Shown: positions 54,124 to 63,889 of the stretch, piece by piece
How positions within the stretch are numbered: position 1 is the stretch's first letter
How the letters are laid out: each line of letters opens with the position of its first letter
Origin: Azotimanducus sp963663145
GTDB lineage: Bacteria > Pseudomonadota > Gammaproteobacteria > Pseudomonadales > Azotimanducaceae
DNA length: 64,000 nt
Assembly (NCBI GenBank): GCA_963663145.1
Contig: OY760134.1
Span: 1,488,001-1,552,000 of the forward strand
Reading direction: 5' to 3'
The notes under the pieces: model-generated
Databases searched by the model: none
What the model saw: only the letters and a program-made list of their open reading frames with translations
What the model was told of the DNA's origin: nothing
Position numbers and translations under genes: made by a program

Positions 54124-54154
54124 TTCGGTTTGAAGGCAGCGCCGCTGCGCAAAT

Positions 54155-55996
54155 TCAGCCGTACATGTCCTCGATCAGGTCTATGTACTTCTCATTCACG
54201 ACCTTGCGTTTCAGTTTCATGGTGGGGGTGAGCTCGTCATCCTCAGGATCAAGTAATTGATCAATAAGGCGAAACTTCTTGATGGTTTCGACGCGGGCGA
54301 ACAATTTGTTGACGCGTTCCACTTCAACATCAATCAAGTTCTCGACCTCCCTAGTGTGACAGAGACTCGTATAGTTGGTGAAGGGGACGCGATTGTCTTG
54401 CGCGTATTTAGTGACGTTTTCTTGATCGATCATGATCAGGGCAGTCAGATAGGGTCGCCGGTCACCCACGACCACGGCATCGGATACATAGGGCGAAAAT
54501 TTAAGTTGGTTCTCGATCTCGCTTGGCGTGATGTTCTTCCCGCCCGCCGTGATGATGATGTCCTTCATACGATCAATGACGTAGACAAACCCATCCTCGT
54601 CAATGCGACCCACATCGCCCGTATGCAGCCAGCCCTGCCTGATGGTGTCAGCAGTTTTTTCCGGTTTGTTCCAGTATCCCCGAATCACCCCGGGGCATCG
54701 AATCAATATCTCGCCTTCCTCGGAGATGGCGACCTCTATCCCATTGCAGGCTTTGCCGACGCTGCCGACACGATAATCTCCCGGAACATTCGCTGTGGCT
54801 AATCCCGAACATTCGGTCTGCCCGTACACCTCGTACATGGGCCTTCCCAAGGCCATAAACCACTTGATCAATTCGGGTGCGATTGGGGCGGCACCGGTTG
54901 ATAGCCATCGAGCCTTCTCAATGCCAAGCAAAATGCGCACGTTCCTAAGCACCAAACGGTCGGCAAACCAATGGATGAACGCGAGCCAGAATGGAGGCTT
55001 GGCGTTCTCCAGCTTATAGTCCGCAACCTTCTCGCCAAGCCGCAGGGCCCATTTGTAGGCCAATCGGCCCAGAGGCGCGGCATCCTTGAGCTTGATGGCA
55101 ACGGTTGAAAACTGCTTTTCCCACACCCTGGGGACGGCGAAGTGAACACTTGGCGCCACTTCTTGCATGTCCTCAACGAAGGTTTCGGGATCTTCAATGA
55201 GGTTCACGACGCATAGGCTCTTGAGCGGCACGAAGGTGTAGAACATGCGCCCGGCGATATGCGCCAGCGGCAGGAATCCCACCTGCTCATCGCTCTGCAG
55301 GATGCCGCAGATCTCCTGCAGCACCTGCAATTGAAAGAGCATGTTGCCTTGGCTGATCATGGCACCCTTGGGTGGGCCCGTGGTGCCGGAGGTATAGGTC
55401 AGGATCATGAGATCTTCGGGCTTCGCACTCGTGGCGCGGGCATTCCATTCATCGCAGAGCCGTCGCTCGGCCTCGCGCCCGAGTTCAATCAGTTGTTCCC
55501 AACTCACGCACTTGGGATCGTCAAGGTGTCGCAGACCCTCCATGTCCATGATGATGGTGTAGGCGAGCGTCGGCGTGCGCTCCCGAACCTCAAGCACCTT
55601 GTCGAGCTGTTCCTCGTCTTCGGCAAAATAAAACCTCGTGCCGCTATCATTGATGAGATACTCGACCTGCGTCGGCGAGTCGGTCGGATACACCCCGTTG
55701 GTCACGCCCCCCGCGCAGATGATGCCAAGGTCGGCGAACATCCATAGCCGCTGAACCTCGGAAGCGACCGAGCAGACATCGCCTTGACGCATGCCGAGCG
55801 CCATCAATCCGAGGCCGCACAAGCGCACCTGTTCGCCGTATTCTCCCCAAGTGACGGGTGTCCAAACGCCGTACTCCTTCTCCCGGAGCGCCACCCGGTC
55901 CGGAACATCAGCCACCCGCTTCAAGAACAGCTCGGTGACGGTCTCGCAAACCTCTGTGTCGATGTCCGTTAACGCCATGTCTTTCGCTGTTTCCAT
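54155..55996 (-). CDS. fadD: Long-chain acyl-CoA synthetase (AMP-dependent)
   Basis: 613-residue acid-CoA ligase of the FadD15/long-chain type: ATP motif LTYTSGTTGPPKGAMIS, STGAAPIAPELIKWFMALG, YGQTECSG, and TGDVGRIDEDGFVYVIDRMKD. Converts fatty acids to acyl-CoA for beta-oxidation. Overlaps livF by 28 bases, so it is coupled to the ABC transporter genes. Together with AlkB downstream it links uptake, terminal oxidation and CoA activation. Start at METAKDMA is the first ATG; MALTDIDTEVC (55978) is possible. Confidence 0.92.
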   Translation of the reverse strand: METAKDMALTDIDTEVCETVTELFLKRVADVPDRVALREKEYGVWTPVTWGEYGEQVRLCGLGLMALGMRQGDVCSVASEVQRLWMFADLGIICAGGVTNGVYPTDSPTQVEYLINDSGTRFYFAEDEEQLDKVLEVRERTPTLAYTIIMDMEGLRHLDDPKCVSWEQLIELGREAERRLCDEWNARATSAKPEDLMILTYTSGTTGPPKGAMISQGNMLFQLQVLQEICGILQSDEQVGFLPLAHIAGRMFYTFVPLKSLCVVNLIEDPETFVEDMQEVAPSVHFAVPRVWEKQFSTVAIKLKDAAPLGRLAYKWALRLGEKVADYKLENAKPPFWLAFIHWFADRLVLRNVRILLGIEKARWLSTGAAPIAPELIKWFMALGRPMYEVYGQTECSGLATANVPGDYRVGSVGKACNGIEVAISEEGEILIRCPGVIRGYWNKPEKTADTIRQGWLHTGDVGRIDEDGFVYVIDRMKDIIITAGGKNITPSEIENQLKFSPYVSDAVVVGDRRPYLTALIMIDQENVTKYAQDNRVPFTNYTSLCHTREVENLIDVEVERVNKLFARVETIKKFRLIDQLLDPEDDELTPTMKLKRKVVNEKYIDLIEDMYG

Positions 55997-56736
55997 CGCC
56001 GTCGGCCACGCACACCTTCATGCTTCATACCGAGATAGAACTCCTTGATATCGGTCGCTTGGCGCAGGCGCTCCGAGGTGTCCTCCATCACTATGCGCCC
56101 GTTCTCCATCACATAACCATATTCCGCCAGTTCCAGCGCCATGTGTGCGTTCTGCTCAACCAGAACAATGGTCACACCTTCTTCGCTGTTGAGTCGCGAG
56201 ATGATCTGCGCGATCTCGCGTACCAATTGAGGCGAGAGCCCAAGAGAAGGCTCGTCAAGCAGCATCAAGCGAGGCTCGGACATCATGGCCCTTCCGATGG
56301 CGAGCATTTGTTGCTGGCCTCCCGATAGATACCCGGCCTGCGATGACCTTTTCTCCCGAAGCGCCGGGAAGAGATCATAGATTCGTTCGACCGATTGGGA
56401 GACCTGCAGGCCCGCACGCGCATAGCCGCCGGCAATCAGATTCTGCTCGGTTGTGAGCAGCGGAAACACCTCTCGTCCTTCCGGCACCTGCGCAATGCCC
56501 ATACGCGCCGTCTCATGCGGCGGCCGGCCTTCAATCGCGGCCCCATCAAACTCGATGCTGCCCTTGTGAGGCTCCATCACACCGCTGATGGTCTTGAGGA
56601 GCGTGGACTTTCCTGCGCCGTTGGCACCCAACACGGCGAGGATTTGACCGTCGCGAACATCCATGCTCAAACCCCGCAGCGCCATGATCGGGCCGTAATA
56701 GGTTTCGACGTTCCTCACCTTGAGAAGATCACTCAT
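55969..56736 (-). CDS. livF: ABC transporter ATPase (LivF type)
   Basis: ATP-binding subunit, about 255 residues from ATG 56736 (MSDLLKVRNVETYYGP), overlapping the livG stop. Walker A GANGAGKST, signature YLSGGQQQML, Walker B LMLLDEPSLGL. Second ATPase of a branched-chain-amino-acid-type (HAAT) importer. An extended frame begins 57 bases earlier but would overlap livG more. Confidence 0.93.
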   Translation of the reverse strand: MSDLLKVRNVETYYGPIMALRGLSMDVRDGQILAVLGANGAGKSTLLKTISGVMEPHKGSIEFDGAAIEGRPPHETARMGIAQVPEGREVFPLLTTEQNLIAGGYARAGLQVSQSVERIYDLFPALREKRSSQAGYLSGGQQQMLAIGRAMMSEPRLMLLDEPSLGLSPQLVREIAQIISRLNSEEGVTIVLVEQNAHMALELAEYGYVMENGRIVMEDTSERLRQATDIKEFYLGMKHEGVRGRRRWKQRKTWR

Positions 56737-57502
56737 GGCCGTGGCCCGTGCCCAAGTAGGCGTCAAGAACTTGTTCGTTGCCGCGCACAGCATCGTAGCG
56801 ACCCACCGCCAGCACCTCTCCCTCGTTCATCGCCATGACGCGTTGCGACACCTGACCCACCAAGCTCATGTCGTGCTCGACCATGAGTATGGTGATGCCG
56901 AGATCTTCGTTCATGTCCTCGATCCAAAAGACAAGATCTTCGGTTTCTTCTGGATTGAGGCCAGAGGAGGGTTCATCAAGCAATAGCAGATCGGGTTCCA
57001 AACAAAGCCCGCGCGCAATTTCCACCATCTTGCGCACACCGAAGGGGAGACTCGCGATGGGCTGGTATCTGTAGGCCTGCAACTCGAGGAGGTCGATGAC
57101 CTGTTCGATCACTTCCCGCGACTCAAGCTCGTAACGCCGCACACTCGGTAAAAACAAGAGGTCCGAAAGAAGGCTTGTGGTGCCGTGCACATCTCGGGCA
57201 ATAGAGAGATTCTGCAGCACGGACTCATGTTCGAATAGTTCCGAATTCTGAAAGGTGCGTGCGATACCGAGCCCGGCCACCTTGTGCGGCTTGATCTTGG
57301 TGATGTCTCGGCCCTTGAAGGAAATGCGCCCGGCATCCACATCATAGAAGCGGCTGATGGCATTAAAGATCGACGTTTTACCAGCTCCGTTGGGACCAAT
57401 GATGCTGAAGATCTCCCCTTCAGCCACCTCGAAGGACACCTCGTGAATGGCGCGCACACCACCAAAGCTCAAGGATAAATTAGAGACTTCGAGCAACGTC
57501 AT
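56729..57502 (-). CDS. livG: ABC transporter ATPase (LivG type)
   Basis: 257-residue ATPase: Walker A GPNGAGKTS, Walker B LLLLDEPSSGL, His-switch VEHDM. The start overlaps the livM stop by 4 bases. The region between Q-loop and signature is typical of LivG (longer than LivF); the signature reads LPFGVRKMVE. Confidence 0.93.
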   Translation of the reverse strand: MTLLEVSNLSLSFGGVRAIHEVSFEVAEGEIFSIIGPNGAGKTSIFNAISRFYDVDAGRISFKGRDITKIKPHKVAGLGIARTFQNSELFEHESVLQNLSIARDVHGTTSLLSDLLFLPSVRRYELESREVIEQVIDLLELQAYRYQPIASLPFGVRKMVEIARGLCLEPDLLLLDEPSSGLNPEETEDLVFWIEDMNEDLGITILMVEHDMSLVGQVSQRVMAMNEGEVLAVGRYDAVRGNEQVLDAYLGTGHGHE

Positions 57503-58575
57503 CGCAATCGCTCGGTTGTCAAGAATCGTTGCTGGCGCTTGAAGGTGCCCTTTCTATAGAGCGGGAACTCTTCAAAGTAGCGTCTAATCTTCAGCCACCG
57601 CCCGTAGATGCCATCCGGCTCGAAGATCAAGAAGGCAATGAGAATGGCACCGAAGATTGCAGGTTCCAGTCCTGGCAATCCGCCGACGGATTGAGGAAGT
57701 ACGTCGCGTCCCAAGGCAATCGCTTGTGGCAAGAGTCCAACGAATATGGCGCCGAAAATAACGCCGTGCATGGATCCCAAACCGCCGACCACCACCATCA
57801 ATAGCAATTGAATGGAGGTCAGCAGGGTGAAGGCATCGGGGGCCAGGTGTCCGATCCTGTGCGCGAAGAGCGCCCCGGCGAGACCGGCAAACACTCCCGA
57901 GAGCGCGAAGGCGATGGTCTTGGCACGCACCAGGGAAATACCCATGCTTACCGCGCTGGTCTCCGAATCCCGAACCGCAATCAAGGCCCGCCCTGTCCGG
58001 CTGCGCAACAGATTGAGCGCCCCGAACACACAAGCGACCAAAACCAACAGGCACAAAAGATAAAAGGGTCGTGGCGAATCAAGCGCAATGCCGAACAGTT
58101 CCGCGTCCGGTACCCGCATACCGCGGAATCCCCCGGTCATGCTCGTCCAGTGGGTGAGTATCTGCTTGACGATTTCCGCGACCGCCAGAGTTGCGATGGC
58201 AAGATAGACACCCGTCATCCGCAATACCGGTAGGCCGACGAGCATGGCGACCACGCCGGTGAACAGAGCCGCACTGATCATAGAAGGAAAAAAAGGCACC
58301 CCAAGGGTTATGAAGCGCGCGTGGGCATAGGCACCGATGGCAAGAAAAGCCGCGTGGCCGAGGCTCACCATGCCGGTGTAACCGACCAAGAGCATGAGTC
58401 CAACGCCGACGATGGCGTATATGAACACTTGGGAAAGCTCCCCCAAATAAAAAGGGTCAAGCACCAGCGGGGCAACGAAAAGCAAGACAGTCAAGATTCC
58501 GTACCAGAACACCTGTCCGGAATGTTGAAAGATTGCAAGATCTTTCACATAGGAAGTTCGAAACAGATAGCGCAT
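57499..58575 (-). CDS. livM: ABC transporter permease (LivM type)
   Basis: 358-residue inner-membrane permease: GYTGMVSLGHAAFLAIGAY, RTGRALIAVRDSETSAVSMG (EAA-like coupling loop), GGLGSMHGVIFGA. N-terminal extension of about 35 residues precedes the first helix. Forms the channel with LivH. Confidence 0.93.
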   Translation of the reverse strand: MRYLFRTSYVKDLAIFQHSGQVFWYGILTVLLFVAPLVLDPFYLGELSQVFIYAIVGVGLMLLVGYTGMVSLGHAAFLAIGAYAHARFITLGVPFFPSMISAALFTGVVAMLVGLPVLRMTGVYLAIATLAVAEIVKQILTHWTSMTGGFRGMRVPDAELFGIALDSPRPFYLLCLLVLVACVFGALNLLRSRTGRALIAVRDSETSAVSMGISLVRAKTIAFALSGVFAGLAGALFAHRIGHLAPDAFTLLTSIQLLLMVVVGGLGSMHGVIFGAIFVGLLPQAIALGRDVLPQSVGGLPGLEPAIFGAILIAFLIFEPDGIYGRWLKIRRYFEEFPLYRKGTFKRQQRFLTTERLR

Positions 58576-58591
58576 TTGGACAAGCCCTCTA

Positions 58592-59482
58592 CTAGACTTT
58601 CTTGCGCTGAATACTGGCGAACAGCCCGCCGGGACGGAGCACCAACATGATCAACATCAGCAAGTAAGGGCTTGAGGTCGCAATGCTCGTTGGTAGGGCG
58701 ATCTGCGCAAACTGTTCGATCACACCAATTGCTATGCCGGCAATCATGGCTCCGGAGAGGCTCCCTAACCCACCAATAATTGCCGCAGCAAATGCCTTTA
58801 TTCCGATAAAGCCCACCTGCGGGTCAAACAGGCTGACCGGTGCCAATAGGACACCGGCAAAGCCAGCGATACCGGCGGACAACGCCCAAGCCAACGAAGT
58901 CACTCTATTCACCGATATGCCCACGAGCACCGCCGCGAGTTGATTTTGCGAGGCGGCCTGCATCGAAACACCGATTCTCGTGTGGCGAAAGTAGAGTCCC
59001 AAGGCGGCGCACAGCAATGCCGTACCTAGGATCATAGCGAGGTTCTCATACCCCATTATGACTTCGCCAAGGGAGAGCACATTGCCGCTAAAAGGGTTGT
59101 GAAGGTTCTTTGGCTCAACGCCCCATACACCGCCGGCAATGGCCCGTAACACGAATCCCAACCCAACCGTCAACATCAGCACAGCAAAAGCCGGTTCTCC
59201 GATCATCGGACGCAAGAGCGAACGTTCAAGGAGCATGCCGATGAGTGCCATGCTCGCGCAGGTGCAAACGAGGCCCAACCAATAGGGCATTTCCAATACA
59301 TTGAGAAAGGTGAAGGCGATGAACATTCCGATCATCATCAAGTCGCCCTGGGCGAAGTTGATGACTTCAGTCGCCTTGTAGATGAGCACAAACCCGAGCG
59401 CAATCAGCCCGTAGACGCACCCCAAAGATACGCCGGCAACAAGAACCTGTGAAATGAGCACTAAGTCCATATCAATTAGCAT
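58592..59482 (-). CDS. livH: ABC transporter permease (LivH type)
   Basis: 296-residue permease; GCVYGLIALGFVLIYKATEVINFAQGDLMMIG is the hallmark of LivH, with coupling loop MQAASQNQLAAVLVGISVNRV. First gene of the long minus-strand block livH-livM-livG-livF-fadD-alkB. Start at 59482 or 59470 (MDLVLISQ); neither has an evident ribosome binding site. Confidence 0.93.
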   Translation of the reverse strand: MLIDMDLVLISQVLVAGVSLGCVYGLIALGFVLIYKATEVINFAQGDLMMIGMFIAFTFLNVLEMPYWLGLVCTCASMALIGMLLERSLLRPMIGEPAFAVLMLTVGLGFVLRAIAGGVWGVEPKNLHNPFSGNVLSLGEVIMGYENLAMILGTALLCAALGLYFRHTRIGVSMQAASQNQLAAVLVGISVNRVTSLAWALSAGIAGFAGVLLAPVSLFDPQVGFIGIKAFAAAIIGGLGSLSGAMIAGIAIGVIEQFAQIALPTSIATSSPYLLMLIMLVLRPGGLFASIQRKKV

Positions 59483-59591
59483 ATATGAGTTTTGGACATA
59501 GAACGCGAAGAAAGGGAAGAATGGGAATGCTGCTCTTCGAACAAGTTCAATTGAGGTAAATAGCGGCGGATCTGCGACCCGCCGGTATGTT

Positions 59592-59608
59592 GAGTAGCGC
59601 GGCTACTC
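59592..59608. other. Short perfect hairpin in the livH upstream gap
   Basis: GAGTAGC-GCG-GCTACTC, seven-base arms. It lies between the end of the TonB receptor gene and livH; no T-run follows on either strand, so a terminator is not proven. Confidence 0.35.
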
Positions 59609-59672
59609 TCCGTCGCTTGGGGGGAAGTATTCCCTTTCTATCTCCGCCAAAAGCGATCGCGGATTCTGCCCG

Positions 59673-62651
59673 CTATAGCTTCACCCTATACCTCGCGTAC
59701 CAGATGCGGCCGCGCGGGTCGTGGGTGTAGTAGTCATAGGCGCTATCGACATTGACCAGGGGTGGCGCTTCGTTGGCAAGATTCTTCACGCCCAGCGTCA
59801 GAGCTGATGTGGCCGAGTCCGAGCCGAAAACCGGAAGATCGATCTCATATTGCAGGTCCATCGTGGTCATGGACTCAATGGTTTCGGCAAATCCAATATA
59901 GGAGCCGCGAAGCGCACTTTGCGGCACATCATCCTCATACTCGTCAATGTGATGTAGCGTGAAAAACGCCGAATGACGGCCCTTAAGCCATCCCAGCACA
60001 AGGTTGGCCTTGTATTGCGGCAGGGGCCTGCCTATAGGATTGGCGGCATTTCTGGAACCCACGCCATCCAGGCTGGTGCCATCTTCAAGCGTGATGTCGT
60101 AATCGAAAGTGTGACTGACACCGAGCTTTGCACTCAGCAACCCAAGCGACCCGGCTTCGAAGGAATAGGAAGCTTCGATATCGATGCCAGATGTCTCCAA
60201 CGAAGGGGCGTTGAAATAGGACGCTTGCGTGCGAAGCAGGTTGCCGCTCGCCGATCGAATAACCTTATCTGGAATTCCCGCACCCATGCTGTATATTTGA
60301 CCATCAAAGGCACCGCAGAGGGGCCCCGCAGAGGGATCCATGTTGATGCCGGTGGGACAGCGCAAGGCGTTATCGAGATCGATCAAGTATTGGTGACCTT
60401 CCCTTGCGATGAGATTTTCGTATTCATATGAGTAGTAGTCGAATCCAAATCGAAAGCCATCCAAGGTGCCCGTCGGGGTCCAGATAAATCCGATATTGAA
60501 GGCCGTCGACTCTTCCGGATCAAGCTGATTATTACCCGCAGAGATTGTGGGGCGGAAAGCAAGTCCGCCAGTTCCTGAAAAGTCATCAGTGGAGTTCAAC
60601 AAGGTCGTTTGGCTGCCACCCGTTTGTAGCAAGGATCCAATGCGGAACGAGGTACCCCAGGAAGCACGTAGGGTGATCTGGTCTGACAGTTGCGCCACCA
60701 AGCCAATTTTTGGATCAAAGGTATTGGCATCCAAATCATCAATGGTCTCGTAGCGACCTGAGACATTGACGTTCAGCCAGTATGCGACCGGAATCTGAAC
60801 CTCGGAAAAGAGCGCCAAGGATGAATAGCTGTTGTCCCAATCTTCAGCCCCGTAGAGGAATTTGAAATTGTTGTTATTCAGCTGGTCGCCAGCATCAACC
60901 GTGGTCTCATCCCGACGATACTGCGTCCCGATCGCAATGCCTATGGGTCCCTGCGGAAGTTCGAATGCTTCACCGGCCAAAACCACATTGAAGACTTGCT
61001 GCTCTATCTCCGAACTCGTGAGGATAATTCCTTGCATCCATTCAAGTAGCTCAACAGGATTCATGTATTTGCGCGCGGCTTGGGCCACAGTCAAGCTTGG
61101 ATCAGCTGCCCATGAGGAGTTATCCGACGTGTCCCAAGGATTCTCGGTGACCGGATCATAGCGACTAGTTTGAAAACTGTTATAAAAATAGCACTCGCCA
61201 GTGCCTAGGTTGCCCGAACCGGGTGTCCCAGTCGTTGGGTTACAGGACGGACCGCCTAGCCCCTTGTATGCGTCGTTGACGTTGGATGTCAAGCTATCAC
61301 TCGGATTGTACGTAAAGGCCTCAAATTCCGACAGGCTCAGACTGGCATCAAGCGACCATACCCGGCCACCGAACTCCAACTCGTAATTTCCACCTAAAAG
61401 GATATTGGTCGCCTCGCGCCCTACGCTGGAGACCGTATCAATCGGACGCTCATCCCGGTCCGAATGAATGGTTCCGCCCATCATGCGCTGTAGGGCCAGA
61501 TAGGGTACCGGAGACAAGCCTCGGCGAGCCGCATCAAGCGCCAGTCCCAAGTGAGTGGAAGGAATAATGGCAAAGGTGACGTCGGGATAGAGTGAGTTAT
61601 TGCGCGAAGATTCGTTTTCGGCGTAACTGAGGCTGCCGTAGACTTTTAGCCGATTATTGACCCTGTGATTACCATCAAGTAGCAGCTTGAGCTGCGTTTC
61701 CTCCCTCACCAGCGAGAAGAAACTTGAAAAGTCGTATACACAGATTCCTCCTGGAATCTCTCCGAGCACGCCCATGGGACCGTCGTCGGCAGCGGCCCGG
61801 TTACATTCAGGGTCGGCATGAGAAGTCCCAGGCAAAAAGTTAAGCGGATTCCCTCCTTGAGGCACAAAGTAGCTCGGTGCGGAAACTGCCAAGCCGAGTG
61901 GCACATAGCGCCCCGGTTGTCCGAAGGTTGAAAGGCCTGATCGTCCATAGGTGTCGTAACGGTCACCGACTGTCAGTGCTCCCCGATCGAGATAGCTCGC
62001 GGCAATGGAAATCACACCTTGGCCGGTATCGTGACCGTAGCGCAGCGCGAACAAGGTATCGGTTTGTTCGCCAGTCTCATCATCGCTGGCGTAGTCAAGT
62101 TGCAACTCGAACCCCAAATCGTCCTTGGTGATGAAATTGACCACGCCGGCGACCGCATCTGACCCGTACAGAGAGGAAGCTCCATCCTTCACCACTTCAA
62201 TACGCTCAATCGCGATGTTGGGAAGCAACCCTTGAATATCGACATAGCCACCGCCGCCGTTGTCATAGGCTGAATTCAAAACGCGACGACCATTGACCAA
62301 AACCAGCGTGGCGCTGTTCCCGAGGTTTCTCAAATTGACACTTGCATTTCCCAAGCTACTGTCATCTCCATAAAACGCGGTGGAAGACATGCCGAGTGAT
62401 CCCGAACTAAAGGTCAGATTCGCGATCACATCCTTGAGGTCCATGGCGGCAATGCGTGATAAATCTTGTTGATCAACCACACTTACGGGGCTTGGCAGAT
62501 CATCGGTTGACTGGCTCAAATAGGTGCCGGTCACCACCATCTCTTCAATCGGCTCGTCCTCTGATGCTCCCTTAGCTACGCTTGAAACAACAAGCATCAA
62601 TCCTAGGCACGCGAAGAGCGATAAAGAGATTCGCGAATGAAAGCGATTCAT
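59673..62651 (-). CDS. TonB-dependent receptor (large)
   Basis: 992-residue outer-membrane receptor with signal peptide (SLFACLGLMLVVSSVAKG), TonB box PIEEMVVTGTY, plug with PSPVSVVDQQDL, RNLGNSATLVLVNGRRV and VKDGASSLYGSDAVAGVVNF, and C-terminal barrel ending RYRVKL. It resembles receptors of marine and hydrocarbon-degrading bacteria that import oligosaccharides or other large nutrients; substrate unknown. Upstream of livH in the same direction. Confidence 0.9.
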   Translation of the reverse strand: MNRFHSRISLSLFACLGLMLVVSSVAKGASEDEPIEEMVVTGTYLSQSTDDLPSPVSVVDQQDLSRIAAMDLKDVIANLTFSSGSLGMSSTAFYGDDSSLGNASVNLRNLGNSATLVLVNGRRVLNSAYDNGGGGYVDIQGLLPNIAIERIEVVKDGASSLYGSDAVAGVVNFITKDDLGFELQLDYASDDETGEQTDTLFALRYGHDTGQGVISIAASYLDRGALTVGDRYDTYGRSGLSTFGQPGRYVPLGLAVSAPSYFVPQGGNPLNFLPGTSHADPECNRAAADDGPMGVLGEIPGGICVYDFSSFFSLVREETQLKLLLDGNHRVNNRLKVYGSLSYAENESSRNNSLYPDVTFAIIPSTHLGLALDAARRGLSPVPYLALQRMMGGTIHSDRDERPIDTVSSVGREATNILLGGNYELEFGGRVWSLDASLSLSEFEAFTYNPSDSLTSNVNDAYKGLGGPSCNPTTGTPGSGNLGTGECYFYNSFQTSRYDPVTENPWDTSDNSSWAADPSLTVAQAARKYMNPVELLEWMQGIILTSSEIEQQVFNVVLAGEAFELPQGPIGIAIGTQYRRDETTVDAGDQLNNNNFKFLYGAEDWDNSYSSLALFSEVQIPVAYWLNVNVSGRYETIDDLDANTFDPKIGLVAQLSDQITLRASWGTSFRIGSLLQTGGSQTTLLNSTDDFSGTGGLAFRPTISAGNNQLDPEESTAFNIGFIWTPTGTLDGFRFGFDYYSYEYENLIAREGHQYLIDLDNALRCPTGINMDPSAGPLCGAFDGQIYSMGAGIPDKVIRSASGNLLRTQASYFNAPSLETSGIDIEASYSFEAGSLGLLSAKLGVSHTFDYDITLEDGTSLDGVGSRNAANPIGRPLPQYKANLVLGWLKGRHSAFFTLHHIDEYEDDVPQSALRGSYIGFAETIESMTTMDLQYEIDLPVFGSDSATSALTLGVKNLANEAPPLVNVDSAYDYYTHDPRGRIWYARYRVKL

Positions 62652-62908
62652 AGGTGTTTCCCCAATCTTTTGCAGAAATTCCAGAACTGAACGAACACCA
62701 TTCTGGTCGACCTCGTCTGCGCGGTCGCCTAGGTGCCCCCTCTCATATTGTAGAGTAATCTTAGCCTAGCCCCTTTTCCCACGCAACGGGTTTGCTTTTG
62801 CTTCCAACGTCTGTTGACCGTCGTAGCGATAGCGTGAAGATGCGGCGGCTTCAGGCTGGCGGACAAGCGGACTGTTAGAATGCCTCGCAACTTGATGTTC
62901 ACCGGGCA
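62652..62908. other. Divergent intergenic region between the TonB receptor and bioB
   Basis: 257 bases holding the promoters of both genes. I saw no clear BirA operator or riboswitch. Confidence 0.5.
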
Positions 62909-63889
62909 ATGACAGCAACCCCAGAGCACATCAGGCATGACTGGGAAATTGACAAGATATTGGCACTGTTCCAGCGGCCGCTCAATGACCTCCTCTTCGA
63001 GGCGCAGTCAGTGCACCGCCAATTCCATCGCGCAAACGAGGTGCAGATCAGTACCCTGCTCAGCATCAAGACGGGAGGCTGCCCGGAGGATTGTAAGTAC
63101 TGTCCTCAGAGTGTTCATTACAACACTGGCCTCTCCGCTCACAACCTCCTCTCCGTGGAAGATGTTTCGACGGCCGCACGAAAGGCCCGCGATGCCGGGG
63201 CCACACGATTCTGTATGGGAGCCGCATGGCGCAACCCCACGAATTCACAGACACACAAGGTCGGAGAGCTCATTGAGGCGGTCAAGGGGCTGGGAATGGA
63301 AACCTGTGCGACCCTGGGAATGCTGACCAATTCTCAAGCGCGGATCTTGGCGGAAGCCGGACTCGATTACTACAACCACAATCTCGATACCTCCCCGGAG
63401 TATTACCGCCGGATCATCACCTCACGTAACTATCAGGATCGACTCGACACCTTGGAGAACGTGCGAAACGCGGGCATTCATCTCTGCTGCGGGGGCATCG
63501 TCGGCATGGGTGAATCGCGAGAGGACCGAGCCGGCCTTTTACAGCAGCTCGCAAACCTGCCCGAACACCCCAAGTCGGTGCCGATCAACAATCTGGTACG
63601 CGTCGAAGGTACGCCTTTGCATGACGCGGAGACCTTGTCGCCCTTGGAATTCGTGCGTTGTATCGCCGTCGCCCGCATTCTCATGCCGACCTCGGTCATT
63701 CGACTCTCCGCAGGACGCACCGATATGAGCGAGGAGACCCAGGCACTGTGTTTCTTGGCGGGTGCCGGTTCGATCTTCTGCGGCGATCAACTACTGACGA
63801 CACCAAATCCGGCTTTCGACGAAGATATGGAAATGTTCCGCGATCTTGGTCTTACTCGGCGCGATGATCTCGAACCGGTCGCTGGGTAG
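62909..63889 (+). CDS. bioB: Biotin synthase
   Basis: Radical SAM enzyme that inserts sulfur into dethiobiotin. Cluster ligands Cys58, Cys62 and Cys65 in GGCPEDCKYCPQS, YNHNLDTSPEYY, and GGIVGMGESREDR are all present. 326 residues, usual length. No other bio gene is in the window. ATG start at 62909. Confidence 0.97.
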   Translation: MTATPEHIRHDWEIDKILALFQRPLNDLLFEAQSVHRQFHRANEVQISTLLSIKTGGCPEDCKYCPQSVHYNTGLSAHNLLSVEDVSTAARKARDAGATRFCMGAAWRNPTNSQTHKVGELIEAVKGLGMETCATLGMLTNSQARILAEAGLDYYNHNLDTSPEYYRRIITSRNYQDRLDTLENVRNAGIHLCCGGIVGMGESREDRAGLLQQLANLPEHPKSVPINNLVRVEGTPLHDAETLSPLEFVRCIAVARILMPTSVIRLSAGRTDMSEETQALCFLAGAGSIFCGDQLLTTPNPAFDEDMEMFRDLGLTRRDDLEPVAG

